Source: Plasmodium coatneyi (Eukaryota > Apicomplexa > Aconoidasida > Haemosporida > Plasmodiidae). From it: 64,000 nt of DNA. The position numbers were made by a program, and so were the translations under genes. The notes beneath the pieces were generated by a model, which had not been told where the DNA came from, did no database searches, and saw nothing but the letters and a program-made list of their open reading frames with translations. Location of the stretch: contig NC_033560.1 of the NCBI RefSeq assembly GCF_001680005.1, positions 189,501 through 253,500 on the forward strand, given 5' to 3'. Shown here one piece after another: positions 44,000 through 55,946 of the stretch; the first letter of the stretch is position 1; each line of letters starts with the position of its first letter.

Positions 44000-46900
44000 T
44001 TTTCTTATCTGGAAATTTCTGGTTAGTGGCTTCGTCCGTATGTTTTATGTAGTATACATTTATGTAACATTCTTTTTTTTTTTTTTCAATACAATTCGAT
44101 TGAGGATAATCCCGCTGGGGGCTCCATCCGGATGGCGAGTGCCTGTCGGTCTTGGGGTAAACGGCGATGCGTGGAAAAACGGAGTGGGAAAAAAAAAAAA
44201 ATACGTGAAAAAAAAAAAAATGGCCACCGAAGAGCTGATCTGAGGCAGAAAAACGGGTTGCCTCGCACAGTAAAGAGGTCCGTATGTATGCATTTAAGCG
44301 TACATAAAAACAATGAGTAATTACATATGCATCTGTACATACAGCAATACATATATATGTATATTAGCAAACGCTCGTCATGGCACAGCCCTTTTTGGTG
44401 CTTTCTCTTTCGTAGGCCATTTTTTTCCGCCCCCAAACGGGTGCCTCCGGCCGTCCGCCAGGTGAGAGCCTATACAGCAACGCACGCGTATACACGTAAT
44501 ATGCAAATGCACAAATAGGCAAATTGGCACATAGTGTATACGCCCGCCCCGTGGCACCTATGGCTTAGAAAACGAAAAAATGACTCGAGACTGGTCGAAA
44601 GAGCATCTTGCTGGGTCAACTTTCCAGATAGAAAAAGAAAAAGAAATAAAATGAAACGGAATAAAATCAAATGAAGTAAAACACGGCACAGCTCAGTGGA
44701 AAGTAAAACAGACGATAGTCGCAAAATTAGCAAGAACGCTGCCCGTGCTCATAGTACATTTGGTAAAATGTGCCAATTTGCCATTTGCTCTTTCGCATAA
44801 CTCTAGCATGCTAACGATTTGGCGCGATTGTTCCAAATTATCGGCGTGCGACAAAAAATACGCGAATTTATTTTCCTTGTTCCCTCACGAAAAATTTAAA
44901 AAAGGGCCCTCAAAAAGGGAAGGAACGATGATGTCCATAAGGGCGATAATTAGATGATACGAATTGCAAGAAGGCTCCGTTAGAGCGATGAAAATGCTGA
45001 CCCCCACACCATGACTGATTTGTTGCTTCGTTGGTCTGTTCGTTGCCGTTTCCGTTGCACTCAATAATATCTGCTAAAAAGGAATTCGCGTGAATAGTGT
45101 TTTTTCTTTTTTTATAATAGTTCTGCCCCCATCACTTTCGCTAAGCGTAGCTTGTTCTTTTTCGTATTCCCTTTTTTTTTTTTTTTTTAAACGTATAAAC
45201 AGATCTCTCATTTATAGATTAAATACTATCCGGGGGGGAAAAAAAAGGCTGATAATTCTTACATTTCCTAGCAAAGTGCCAAATAAATGGACACACCATA
45301 GAAGAGATGTGCTTTTTTTTTTTTTTTTTTACGATCCAACTGAGTGCCACCTATGTTTGACCAGTAATAGTAATGGTGGTCATCTCATCGATTGTTCGAG
45401 GAACGGAAAAAAAAAGTCCAATTTTGTTTAACAGTTTTTCCCAGATTGGTGTATACACATGCATGGAAAGCACCTGACATGTGGGAACATTTTAATATTT
45501 TCCTGTTTAGTAGGCTGCACATTTACCGACCAATATGTTTCGATTTTTCCCCTGGGAAGACATCCTAATAGAAAGGAATCTGTTCCCCGTCTCGCAAAAA
45601 TGGCCTTAAGTAAGATCCGACGTATTATACGCGCAACGCGTTTTGCCCATTTCTAATTCCAGCGGTTTATCCGCACCGGGGGTTTGTTCGGTCTTAATTG
45701 CGCCCCCCACACGTTTACTCTATGAAAAACGTATTGCAGTTTGGAGCATTCTTTTTGTCATCTTGCCCTTCACGTAATTGTTTTTTTCCAAATCGTTTAA
45801 GTGGCAACTAGCGAGGAAACCACTCTGCACAAATGTACACATGTGCAACACCTTATGTATGACCCTCCATTTGGGCAGTGTGAATGAAACATGTTCTGCT
45901 TTACACCTACTTGAATTGGCTAGCCAGAAAAAAAAAAAAAAAAATCGAACTAGCCAAAAACGAAAAGGAAAATTTAAGCCTTTCTCTTCTTCGCACATTT
46001 TGTAGTCCTTTTTTTTTTTTCTTCATAAATTCGTTTATCCATTCGTCTTCCCCTCCCTTTTCCTTCCCTAAAGCTCTTACACGTGAGCTTTCTTTTTGCC
46101 TAATTGTCTTTTGCCCCCTTCGAAAGGGGGTTACCCTTTGCCAAAAAGAATATGAACGGGTCAGGTGAAAATGTGTTCCCTCTGTTCTGTGTGTTCTCTA
46201 TTACGTTATTACGTTGTTCGCTATTACATGATTACATGTTTATGTTTTTCCATTTTCACATTTTCGCTTGCAGATGAACACTCGGGCGTGTCTTCCTCTC
46301 CTACCACTTCTCAATCATTCCAAGGGGGACCATTCCATAATGTCAAAAAGTGAAGACAACGCATGGGAGAAACAAATAGTGGGGGGAATTGCTCCGTTCC
46401 ATTTTTCGTGCAAATGAATACCCCCTCGGAGAGACTCCCTCCCCGTAAAGACATCAACTTGGCAGTTACAGTTCACACAAAGTAGAATGTCAGCCCAACC
46501 GCTATTTCGCCCGCCATAAAGCAACCAATACAATTTGGAAGGCCCTACGTCGCGCTGCTTTAATACGTGACGCACGTTCTTGTATTGGGCTTTCCCTTCG
46601 AGTAAGCTGTTCCTGCACGGTTTCACGTCAGCATGCACAGCTGTTGTGCGCGCTTTACCTCAACAAAGGTTGACTCCTCAGCGAGTTTTAAAAATTATAA
46701 AATTTCACGTTAAGAGAAAGGTTCCTCCAAATGAAGTGGATTACATGCACACGCAAGAATTCTTTACAGGAAAAGATGCATTTCTTGACAGACCCTCTTC
46801 TGTCTAGTGGGATCAACACCTTTGCAACTACTTAGATCATGTTCGTTCTCTTGACGGAACATTTCTTGAATGTCCCCCTACTGGTAATCTCATTAGCAGT

Positions 46901-47500
46901 CATGGAAGGGCAGAGCGCAGGGAGTATACATTCTTCGCCCCCCTTCAAATTAAAATCTGCCTTTCGGAGGTATCCTCATAATTACTATGCAAAATATACG
47001 AAAAAGGTTTGAACTTTATTGTATTGCCGAATGGACAACTTCCACCACAACGTTGCTCTCACCGGTGAATCATGCTTCCCTATTTTCGTTCCACCAAATG
47101 AACCTTATGTTCCTTTAAAAATCACAAAGTACAATCACAACACCGTTCTTTTTTTGTACGAAAAGACCTACGCAAAATGTTCCTTTTTTTTTTTTTTTTT
47201 TTTTTTTCGTGCACTTTATGTGTAGATCACTTTTTTCGTGTGTGCAAATATGTAACATTGGCCCTTTCGGATAAGCTACTTTTCATTCGCACGTTTGAAC
47301 TTATATATATATATATATTTTTACACTTTCCAGAAAACAACATGCTGGGTAGACATCTCTTCCATTGGTTACTCGTATCCCATGTACAGATGTTTCTCTA
47401 CAAAAGGAGTGTATACTAACATGTACACACTGTGTGCAAACGTATTGTCCCACATACCTTTCTTACGCGTGAAAACTCCCCCCCCTATATACATCCCTAA
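44000..47500. promoter_or_regulatory. 3.5 kb divergent intergenic region between SET3 and the NIPA-like gene
   Basis: No gene is firmly supported. It carries promoters for both neighbours and poly(T) runs at 44071-44087, 45172-45188, 45314-45330 and 47182-47206. Two weak coding candidates exist near 46152-46353 and 46580-46807; neither matches a family known to me. Confidence 0.45.
46152..46353 (+). CDS. Possible very small spliced gene
   Basis: ATG at 46152 starts a 13-base exon ending at a GTGAAA donor. A pyrimidine-rich TTTTCGCTTGCAG acceptor opens exon 2 (46274-46353), and the phases match. The product would be 30 residues, MNGSDEHSGVSSSPTTSQSF continuing to a terminal KK. It could equally be a fragment of a longer gene or chance; no family is recognised. 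Confidence 0.2.
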
Positions 47501-49738
47501 ATGGACACCACACTGATCGGAATTGCCATTTGCTTTGTTGGCTCTTTCCTTGGGGCACTAGGAGACAAATTCGTCCATGACAGCTATATCAAAGAAAACA
47601 CGCAAAAAAAACACATGTCCCAAATGACTATGTGGTTGTTTGGAACCCTACTCAGTGTAGTCATAGACCCAATACTCACCATCTGTTCGTTGTATTTCAC
47701 CTCCGCTGCATTGGTTGCACCTTTCGCAGGAGTACACATTTTGTGGAATTTAATCATTACAAACATTTCGTTGAAAATAAAAACCAAGTTGCATCAGTAC
47801 ATGGGATCCTTTTTCCTAATTTGTGGTATTGCCTTGATAATAATTTTTTCGGAAAAAAAAGTGGACATACATAGTATGAACGATTTAGCTAGCTTGTATA
47901 GTCAGACAAAGGTCATCATTTATCTTGTCCTCACCTTCACCATCATTGTTACTCTTTTGGTCGTTTGCTTGCTTCCCTTTCTTTTCAAGGATATAAAAAA
48001 TGCTTCTTCTAAAAGTGAACAACTTTTATACATGAATAAATTTGTTGAAAATACATGCACATATTCATGTGAAATCTCGCTTCTTAAAAATGACACAAAT
48101 GACACTCGTGCGAAATTATCGGGAGGAGCAACTTCCTTTGAAAATGGCAAATGGGGACACCCTAAGCAGAGATCGTTGGAATACCCCTTGAAGGGAACAG
48201 ATGATCTAATATCCCTCATGAGCAGCTCCGATAAGGGAAACACCTACGCGAATAGTCCAACTAGGAAGGAAAGATTTATGGACACATCAACCGAGGGGGA
48301 CAACTTTGCACATCGCTCTAACGATGGAATAATAACTTCCAGTCTGGGGGAAAAGACAACCACTGTCGGCCGAAGAAACGCACTCATTAATTACAGACCC
48401 GGTGACCCCCTACCGCGTCTACCTGCCAACCACACATTTCCAAAACATCCAACTGAGAAGATTAAAAAGATCAATTTCAAGTCAAGTAAGACGGAGAAAA
48501 GAAGACACCCACCTCAATTTCGCAAAAAGAATCACTCATGGGATGCGCGGAAGGAAAATGTTCAGCCAATCCTACAGGGAAAGTATCCCCCCGCTAACGG
48601 AGGAAACGCAGATATGCTAGATATAAAATGTTCAGAACGGGTCGAATTACAAGACGACCTCTACTGCAGTGAAACCACCCCACACCCGAGTGACAAAAGT
48701 GAAAATAACCTAAATTACCAAAGCGGAAGCCACACACCGAGCTGTTCCAACCTAGAACCGATGATAGAACCCACACCAAGTGACGATGCAGAATCTACAT
48801 CTACTCATAAAAGAAGAAAAAAAAGCTTACTACTATCACCCAACAGACGTATCAAAATGATTGAAAAAAATTTCCAAAAAAAAGGCAGGGTGAAAGAAAA
48901 AAGTTTCCTCCGTTACACAAATGGCCATAAACAGAATGGTCCCACAGTGGAGGACCTCCCCGAACTGAATCCCCAATCGAATCACCCCAGTTCAATCGCA
49001 GGTAGTGAACCCTTCTCTCCAATAAATGTCCTTAAACGTCATGATACAATTAATTCGTCTGAAAATTGGAAAGATGGAGAGCCCTTCTCACTGATGGTTT
49101 ATTCTCCCACGCGTGAAAGGGGTAGCCCAGGGAAGGTAAGCGTCGGTAGTAGCCTTGCCATCAACGAGGGAATAACTAGCCCAAGTGGCCCAACCGAACC
49201 AACCGGTCAAAACGCACGTAGTAACAGCCGAGGACGAAACGACCCCGTCCAGCTGCATTACCTGTCCCTCATCGCATCCATCTACCCGTCGGTCGACAAG
49301 TCGAGCAAAATCAGGCACCCAGAAATCTTATACAGAATATGCTGCTGCACATTGTGTGGCATGTCAGGAGGGTTCGTAAATATTTTCTCCGAGCAAATCA
49401 TAGGAATTTTTTCAAGAGAAAAACTTCACATGTTCACACACCCTTTTGCATACGTACTCATCATGCTCACTCTCTTTTGCTTATGCAATCAGTTGTTATT
49501 CCTAAACGTCTCGTTGTCTAAATTTAGCGTCACTTCCGTCATTCCCCTCATTATGTCCAACATAGTCTTCCTTAGTAGCCTCACTACTATAATAATGCGC
49601 GAGGAAGAATCCGTGATCCAGTCCACCAACGCTGTGTTCTTCTCCCTTGGCGTCCTCCTCGTAATTATCGGTATACTATACCTACAATACAATATAAACC
49701 GAATTCTTTCGCGTTTCTTCAAACCGAAAAAAGGATGA
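47501..49738 (+). CDS. NIPA-like magnesium transporter
   Basis: Multi-pass membrane protein of the NIPA/DUF803 family, related to the drug/metabolite transporter superfamily, with known members moving Mg2+. The N-terminal part has helices at about residues 4-20, 45-65, 67-90, 100-118 and 130-160, including the family-like LIGIAICFVGSFLGALGD and SAALVAPFAGVHILWN. The C-terminal part (about 612-735) has the remaining four helices (CGMSGGFVNIFSEQIIG, YVLIMLTLFCLCNQLLFLN, SVIPLIMSNIVFLSS, VFFSLGVLLVIIGILYL). Between them is a ~440-residue hydrophilic, basic loop with no recognisable domain, so the protein (745 residues) is about twice the usual family size. It is a single exon. The membrane in which it acts is not shown by the sequence. 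Confidence 0.82.
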   Translation: MDTTLIGIAICFVGSFLGALGDKFVHDSYIKENTQKKHMSQMTMWLFGTLLSVVIDPILTICSLYFTSAALVAPFAGVHILWNLIITNISLKIKTKLHQYMGSFFLICGIALIIIFSEKKVDIHSMNDLASLYSQTKVIIYLVLTFTIIVTLLVVCLLPFLFKDIKNASSKSEQLLYMNKFVENTCTYSCEISLLKNDTNDTRAKLSGGATSFENGKWGHPKQRSLEYPLKGTDDLISLMSSSDKGNTYANSPTRKERFMDTSTEGDNFAHRSNDGIITSSLGEKTTTVGRRNALINYRPGDPLPRLPANHTFPKHPTEKIKKINFKSSKTEKRRHPPQFRKKNHSWDARKENVQPILQGKYPPANGGNADMLDIKCSERVELQDDLYCSETTPHPSDKSENNLNYQSGSHTPSCSNLEPMIEPTPSDDAESTSTHKRRKKSLLLSPNRRIKMIEKNFQKKGRVKEKSFLRYTNGHKQNGPTVEDLPELNPQSNHPSSIAGSEPFSPINVLKRHDTINSSENWKDGEPFSLMVYSPTRERGSPGKVSVGSSLAINEGITSPSGPTEPTGQNARSNSRGRNDPVQLHYLSLIASIYPSVDKSSKIRHPEILYRICCCTLCGMSGGFVNIFSEQIIGIFSREKLHMFTHPFAYVLIMLTLFCLCNQLLFLNVSLSKFSVTSVIPLIMSNIVFLSSLTTIIMREEESVIQSTNAVFFSLGVLLVIIGILYLQYNINRILSRFFKPKKG

Positions 49739-50791
49739 AAGGATTGAAGGGGCGCTCATCTTAATTTTTATGGGTGAAAATTTTTTTTTTGGGATGGATC
49801 GACTCAGTTATGCCGTCAAGTAAGCGAGAAAGCGTCTTTTCCCTTCTGTGCTAAGTCACCTTTTTGCACGTCACCATTCGAGGACGCTAACGGAGATGTG
49901 GAGGCAACAAGTGCCCCCTTTTATCCATCCAAATTTGTCCTCCAATGCGCTTTCTCGCCCACTTTTTTCGTAGGCACCTCCGCACGCAAGATCATCCTTT
50001 TGTGTTCCCATTCTTCAGAAGTCCCCCAAGCGGGTTGGCATCACAAAAGGGAAGCGCGACAAATGCAGTGAATCTTTTTACATAACACTTGTGGTTAGAA
50101 TAAATGGCAGCACTTGGTACCCTCTTCGCGTCGCTTTTACGATACCCCTACGCCCGATAAACGTGGAAGGCACAAGTGCAGCAACAATTTCAGGTACTTT
50201 TGGGGGAAGCCCTCAAAATGTGCTTCCTTCCCCTCCCCATTTAAGAAGTACCCTTGAGCATATTCTCTTCAGAAGAAGGCCACGCAGAATTATGAACGAC
50301 CAAGTGGTATAGCTGCATGTGACCACTGAGGAACAGTTTGTACTTCCCCAGTTCGTACACATAGAATGCACCCTTTAAGAAGAGGCACGCCACCCCTCTT
50401 CAATGAAGGGAAGATCTACTCGGCGTATAACTTTTCCATGAGAATGCATCTAAGCGGGGTCACGAAGTGAAGAACAATTTGATCGAGGGAACATCGACGG
50501 GTGAACAACACACACAACACACATGAGCGAACCGTCCAGCGGGTAAATGTATTCAGGGGGATCTACCTCACCGTTGTGACGTGGCTACCTACGAAATAGA
50601 TCCCCCGGTTGGGTTATCTCCCATCCGGTAATGTCACAGCGTAGGTGTGTGTGTATGTATGTAGGTAGGTGGAACAGCAGGAGAGGGAGTTATACCTTCA
50701 GACGTAATCCAATCGTCATCCAAACGGCCGTCATAGGAGCAACCAGAGGAGGCCCCCCCTCCCGTGCGGCGCTCCACACCGGGGGCAAAAA
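49739..50791. other. Intergenic region between the NIPA-like gene and the S1-domain gene
   Basis: No supported gene in ~1.05 kb. It is of mixed composition with a GTGTGTGTATGTATGTAGGTAGG stretch (50646-50670), a short simple repeat. Presumed 3' flank and promoter. Confidence 0.4.
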
Positions 50792-53700
50792 ATGAAAGTC
50801 GCGGTAACGGCGCTCACTCTTTGCTTCTTACCAGCAAAAGGCGAAACAGTGACGAAGTATACCTTCATCGCGAACCGCCCACGCTTATCCCCCCGAGGAG
50901 GCAGAGAGGGAATTTGGACAAACCTGGGAAGGAAAAAAAAAAAAAAAAAAAACGCCATACACATAAGCGGAAACGACCTGTTCGAATACTTTGCCACGTT
51001 AACCAACGAAGAAAACGAAATGAATGAAGAAAGAAAAAAAAAAAATAAAAAATACTCCGTTACGTATGTACAAAAATTGCCAAAAAAAAATCTACTCCTA
51101 AAAAGATGGAAATACGATCTGTATGAAAAAATTAAAGAAAAAATGAAAAGAGACCATGAGATAATGAGTAGAACAAGGGTGTGTCAACGCAAGTATAAAT
51201 TGCCGGTTGATTTTTTCAAGCTAGGGGACCAGGTGCGAGGAAAGGTTGTCCAGGTAGAGAACCACCTCATTAAGGTAGACATAAACGCCATTAACTTTGC
51301 ACACCTCTACATTAAACGCTACTTTGAAGACAAGGCACAACTGGGAAAAAAGTACCAGGTGGGAAAACACATCGATGTGGTCATATGTTACATCCATAAG
51401 AAGAATGGGATCATTCAGGTTACGGACAATGAGGAAGAAATTAAGGCCCTGCGTCGGAGTTTGCAGAAATTGAGAGACGCAGGGTTTTTGCGGGGGCGCA
51501 CTGGGGAGGGGGCAGACTCGACAACGGACGATACGGCAGACCCGAAAGAGGACTCTCCGGGCGAAGTGAGAGAAGAATCCGTGGTGGAACCCTTAGAAGA
51601 CCCCTCCGAAGAGCTGGTCTCTAACCAGACGAATCTTCCAACCGTAAACAATGGTAACGACGCTAACCCCGCTGGTAACCCCGCTGGTAACCCCATTGTT
51701 AGCCCCCCCGAAGAGGTGAAGAAAAAACTCGGCGTGGACTTCCGAACCAATGAGGAGGAGGAAGACCTCATGTACATCAAAGAGGAAAGTCCATCCAAGA
51801 GGAAAAAAAAAATTACCCACTACAAGATAGAAGACACGGTAAGTGGAGTGGTGCAACACATAAACGAAGAGGGAGCCTACATAGACATCGGGTGCAAGAC
51901 ATTGGCCTTCCTCAATTTGGGTCACTACAATAAGGACCCCATGTCATTAGTTAAAGATGTCAAGAAGAAAAGAATATCCATTGGAGATTATCTAAAAAAT
52001 TTAAAAGTTAGAAAAGTAGATGTACTGAGTAACAGAATCGAAGTTACCATGTATAGCCAGGAGGAGGAAGCATGTCTGCGTGTTCTAACTCAACAAGAAA
52101 CCGTGAAGGAGCAAAACAAATACATGCCATGTCCTTCCTATGTCACGCATAACTACCACATGATTAATTACCTAAAAAAATATAACGAACTGAAAAAACA
52201 GAAAAAAAAAAACATACATAATTTGTTCGACAAGAAAGAACAACTAGATGAATTGAAGAAAGTTTCTCATCTGAAGAAAAGCCAGTTCACTCATTTCATG
52301 CTCCGTTACAATGAACTTACCTCACCGAACACTAACTACGAAGATATGCTCGAGCAGCATGCAGACAATGAGCAGTTTTTACGGGAAATTGGTGCACTCC
52401 CCAACCCAGACGATGAACAAGCAGACGAAAAGTTCAGTCTGGAATCCTTGAAAAAGCAGAATAAAGCATTAAAGGATGAAATTGAGAGATACAGGGAGGG
52501 TTCTTCCAACACACACATGACGGATGAAGATGGAAATCACCACGGGGAGGAATCCCCATCCGGATCGACCCAAATGATCGACGAAAATTTGAGGAAATTG
52601 TTTAACAACGATTTGCACAACTTGGATGAACCCATGGATAAGTGCTCCACTGACAGGAACACCGATGGTTGGGAGGACCAAACCATCCCCATGGAAGACG
52701 ATTCAGATGATTTTTTCCGTCTTTGGCATGAACGTGCAACCCAGAAAGTAAGGAACAAACGGGACGACAGTATCGTAGACGGAAACAAACAAACACTCAT
52801 GTACCTGAAGGATAACATTAGCAAAATTAAGGAAAGTGTACTAACTGAGGGGAAGAAGAAAACTGACGTGAAAGCGAATCGAGGTGAACAGTTAAGCAGC
52901 ACATCCCGTGAAGACTCACGCGAGATGCTACAGCGGTGGAACCAAGTCCTAACGGGTGATCCAAACAAAAGGGAAAGCGCTACACATGATGGAGTTGGTG
53001 AGAGGAAGGATTCTACGGGGGGGGAACAGCCCAACTGGGCCAGGTACTTGGAGGAAGATGATGAAGAAGACGACAACGACGATGCGGATGACGTGGAAAC
53101 CCCAGGACAGTACCCCCACCGCGCCCGGGGGAAACTCAAACCCACAGATCTTCACTACATAAACGAGAAAGAAAAAAAAAAAAAAACTTAAAAAGAGAAA
53201 TATCTTTCGGGATGATGAACAAGTGGAGGAGGACCTCCCTAATCGGGCGGATCGCGAAGGCTACGGCGACGGTGACAAATTCGCGGATAATTTCACCCAC
53301 GGGAGGGAGGACGCAGGGGAGGGTATCCAAAACAGTGATGAGCAAAGTATTGACAACGAACAAGGAGATGACTCAGACAACGAACGCTCCTTTTTTAACG
53401 TGAAAAAAGAACTAAAGTACATCTTCAGCCAAAACCTAAGCATGACCCTCCCCAAGGATGAAGAGAAATGCATAGAGGAAGCATCCAAGCTTTTTGGGGA
53501 TGATATAAAAACGTGGAATGAAAAAATGTACTACTACTTTGGGGACAGAGATCAGGTTCCCTTAGACGGGTTCGATATTTATGATGAAGACGAATTTAGA
53601 AACAATATAGTGGATAAGGGGGTTCAGGAGTTTAGCGAATATCATAAGCTGCTCGACACGCAGCAGTTTGACGTGACCAGCGAGAGGGACTTTTTGGGCG

Positions 53701-55699
53701 CCACATACGGTGGTGCAGTTGTAAGCGGTTCGGCGGGAAATGGTCCTACTGGAAGTGGTCCAGCTGCAAGTGGGCCCATTGGAGGAGGTCCCACTAACAG
53801 GCCTCTCAACGGAGATAACCTCGCAGACCCCATCAAGGAAGAAACCACCCAACAGGGAAGCACATCCACGGGGGCAGATACTCCCCCCGCATCCAACACG
53901 CAGCAAGCCAAACTGAGTGAAGCCCCCCTGGAGGATGATCTCGAAAGTTACTTGAGCACCTTCGTGGATGAGCAGAAGGAGCAAAACCAGCAGGATTATC
54001 CGACGAACGAGCTGCAGAATCGACCGAATAAACAAGCGCATGGAAAGAAACACACACAGAAGTGCGTCCCTGATTTACACCCCCCAGAAGAAAACGTGAT
54101 AAGCGAGAAGACGCCCGTGGGGAAGAGAACCGACGAAAGATCAACCAACTGGAGGGACCAGGTGCACCCGGTGAACTGCCTACACAACGGAGACACGCGT
54201 CAACCAAGTGGTGCAATCCAGATGGACAAAGGGGACTCAAACCAGGGTGCAAACTCCTCTACTGAGGGAGAAATAAACGTAGACGATATTGTGAACAAGG
54301 CTATAAACATTGGGAATCTGTTCAGAAGGAAGGAACTGGCAAGGTTGATGCAAAGGAAGAAGATGGAAGAGTGCGAAAGGGGGGGCAGTGCTGATGCAGG
54401 TGGTGAGGAGTTCCCCCGTGGAGGTGATCAGCCATGCAGCCCTGCGAAGGGGCTTGTGGAGGACCCGTCAAGGAAACCCTTCCTAAGAGTTAGCAAAATT
54501 GTGAAGCAGGGCGACAAGGAGGGAATAGCCCCTCCAGACGTGAAAGAAAAGGAGGAGGAAAATAAAAACGGAAAGAGCAACGTTGAGGATGAGCGCGACG
54601 AACTGAAGCCATACAGGCACGCATCCTACGAGGTGAGGAACGAACGAGTTTATCCAAACTGAACCAAATAATATTCCTCTTCGCTTTATTTTGCATGCCA
54701 TTTATTTGTATCAGAAGGGGTATATTCTCCAAATTGGAGAACATTCCTATCCATGTGCCACTTCACCATTTTCTTGCTTGCTTGATTGATTCCTTTACCC
54801 TCCCCCCACATGTGCAGGTGCTGGGATACTACAAGAGGAAGAGAAAAATGAGAAACTTCCACGACTTGGAAGCAGTCGATGCGGAAAATGATGAAGACGT
54901 CATTTTAAATGAGCAGGATTTGTTGGGTAAGTCTACTGACGACATACCAAGTGATGATAAGAATGACCCCCACGAGGAAAAGAAGAAAAAAGATCTTCTA
55001 AATCTGGACAAACAAATGGATCTGCTCTTCCTACATGGACAGGAGGACAAATTAACGGGAGGAAGTTACGTGGAGAAATTACTCTGCGAGGAAAAATATA
55101 AAAACAAAAATGCCAACAAGGAAATAGACTTCCTCATTCAGAATTATAAATATGTGAAGGAACACCCGGATGAGCTGATTCAAGATTTTTACAACACAAG
55201 AGAGGGGGAGGAAAAAACTCCTATCGATCTGTCAGACGGAGGCGTCAACGATGTGGTGGACGCAACAAATGGAGAAGAGGAAAACCGTCAAAGGGGCATA
55301 CCAAACGGTGGGGTGTACAAAACGGAAAAGGGGAAAAAACTTCCAACAGGAAAAAGCTCATCCAGGGAAAAAACACATACAGCACTGTCAACTGACTTTA
55401 ATATAAAAAAAACGAAAGAAATCGAAGCAGAAGCGAATCACATGTCTGAGGAAAGCGTAGCCCTCAGATCGTTGTCCTTAAAATTGGGTCTTTTAAAAGA
55501 AGAGCATATGCACCTCGATGACCAGTCACTCATTAACCTCTTTGTGAGGAACCAAAAATTTAGAAGAGCCTTAAAATTCTATGACATTAAAAATTTGAAA
55601 AATGTTACCATACCCCTGATTTATAAAATTACGAAGCTGCTTTATTTTGAGCGTCCCTTCCCTAAGAAGGAGCAAACGCGCAAGTTAAACATGGATTAG
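50792..55699 (+). CDS. S1 RNA-binding-domain protein, frame broken at a poly(A) tract
   Basis: One gene is proposed from three open segments. Segment 1 (50792-53191) starts with a signal-peptide-like MKVAVTALTLCFLPAKG followed by a basic stretch, as for apicoplast import. It has two S1 domains at about residues 139-216 (KLGDQVRGKVVQVENHLIKV) and 344-425 (KIEDTVSGVVQHINEEGAYI), then coiled-coil and acidic regions. It runs into 15 A (53172-53186) and stops. Removing one A, or adding two, continues in the frame 53163-54632 (LKKRNIFRDDEQVEEDL). A GT-AG intron 54633-54817 then joins ASYE to VLGYYKRKRKM and the last exon to 55699. The whole would be ~1580 residues. The tract may be a sequencing error, or the break may be real. 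The role is likely RNA binding in an organelle. Confidence 0.65.
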
Positions 55700-55946
55700 T
55701 TTAAGGGGGGGACAACCAATAGGGTAAATTCCAGAGGGGTTCCTCTACAGGGAAAATAGACCCGTTCGTTAGCCCCCCCGTACACATGTACAAAGTGGAC
55801 AAAAAAAGGAGAGGTGGCGGAAATCCGCGACAATGAGCTGTATGTACACGTTTCTGCGAATACACACGTGGAGTGTTTCTTCCCCTGTGCCACGCCAAGT
55901 CATTTTTCTCCACTTTTGTTTTCTTCTCACCCTGCCGAAATGCGAA

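Noticed and set aside
46580..46807. 75-codon frame with a vague acyl-carrier-like helix (RVLKIIKFHVKRKV)
   Set aside because: Lacks the serine attachment motif; competes with a 107-codon frame on the opposite strand; no splice support.
52537..53145. 202-codon minus-strand frame
   Set aside because: Antisense of the acidic, serine-rich part of the S1-domain gene; serine-rich by codon complement.
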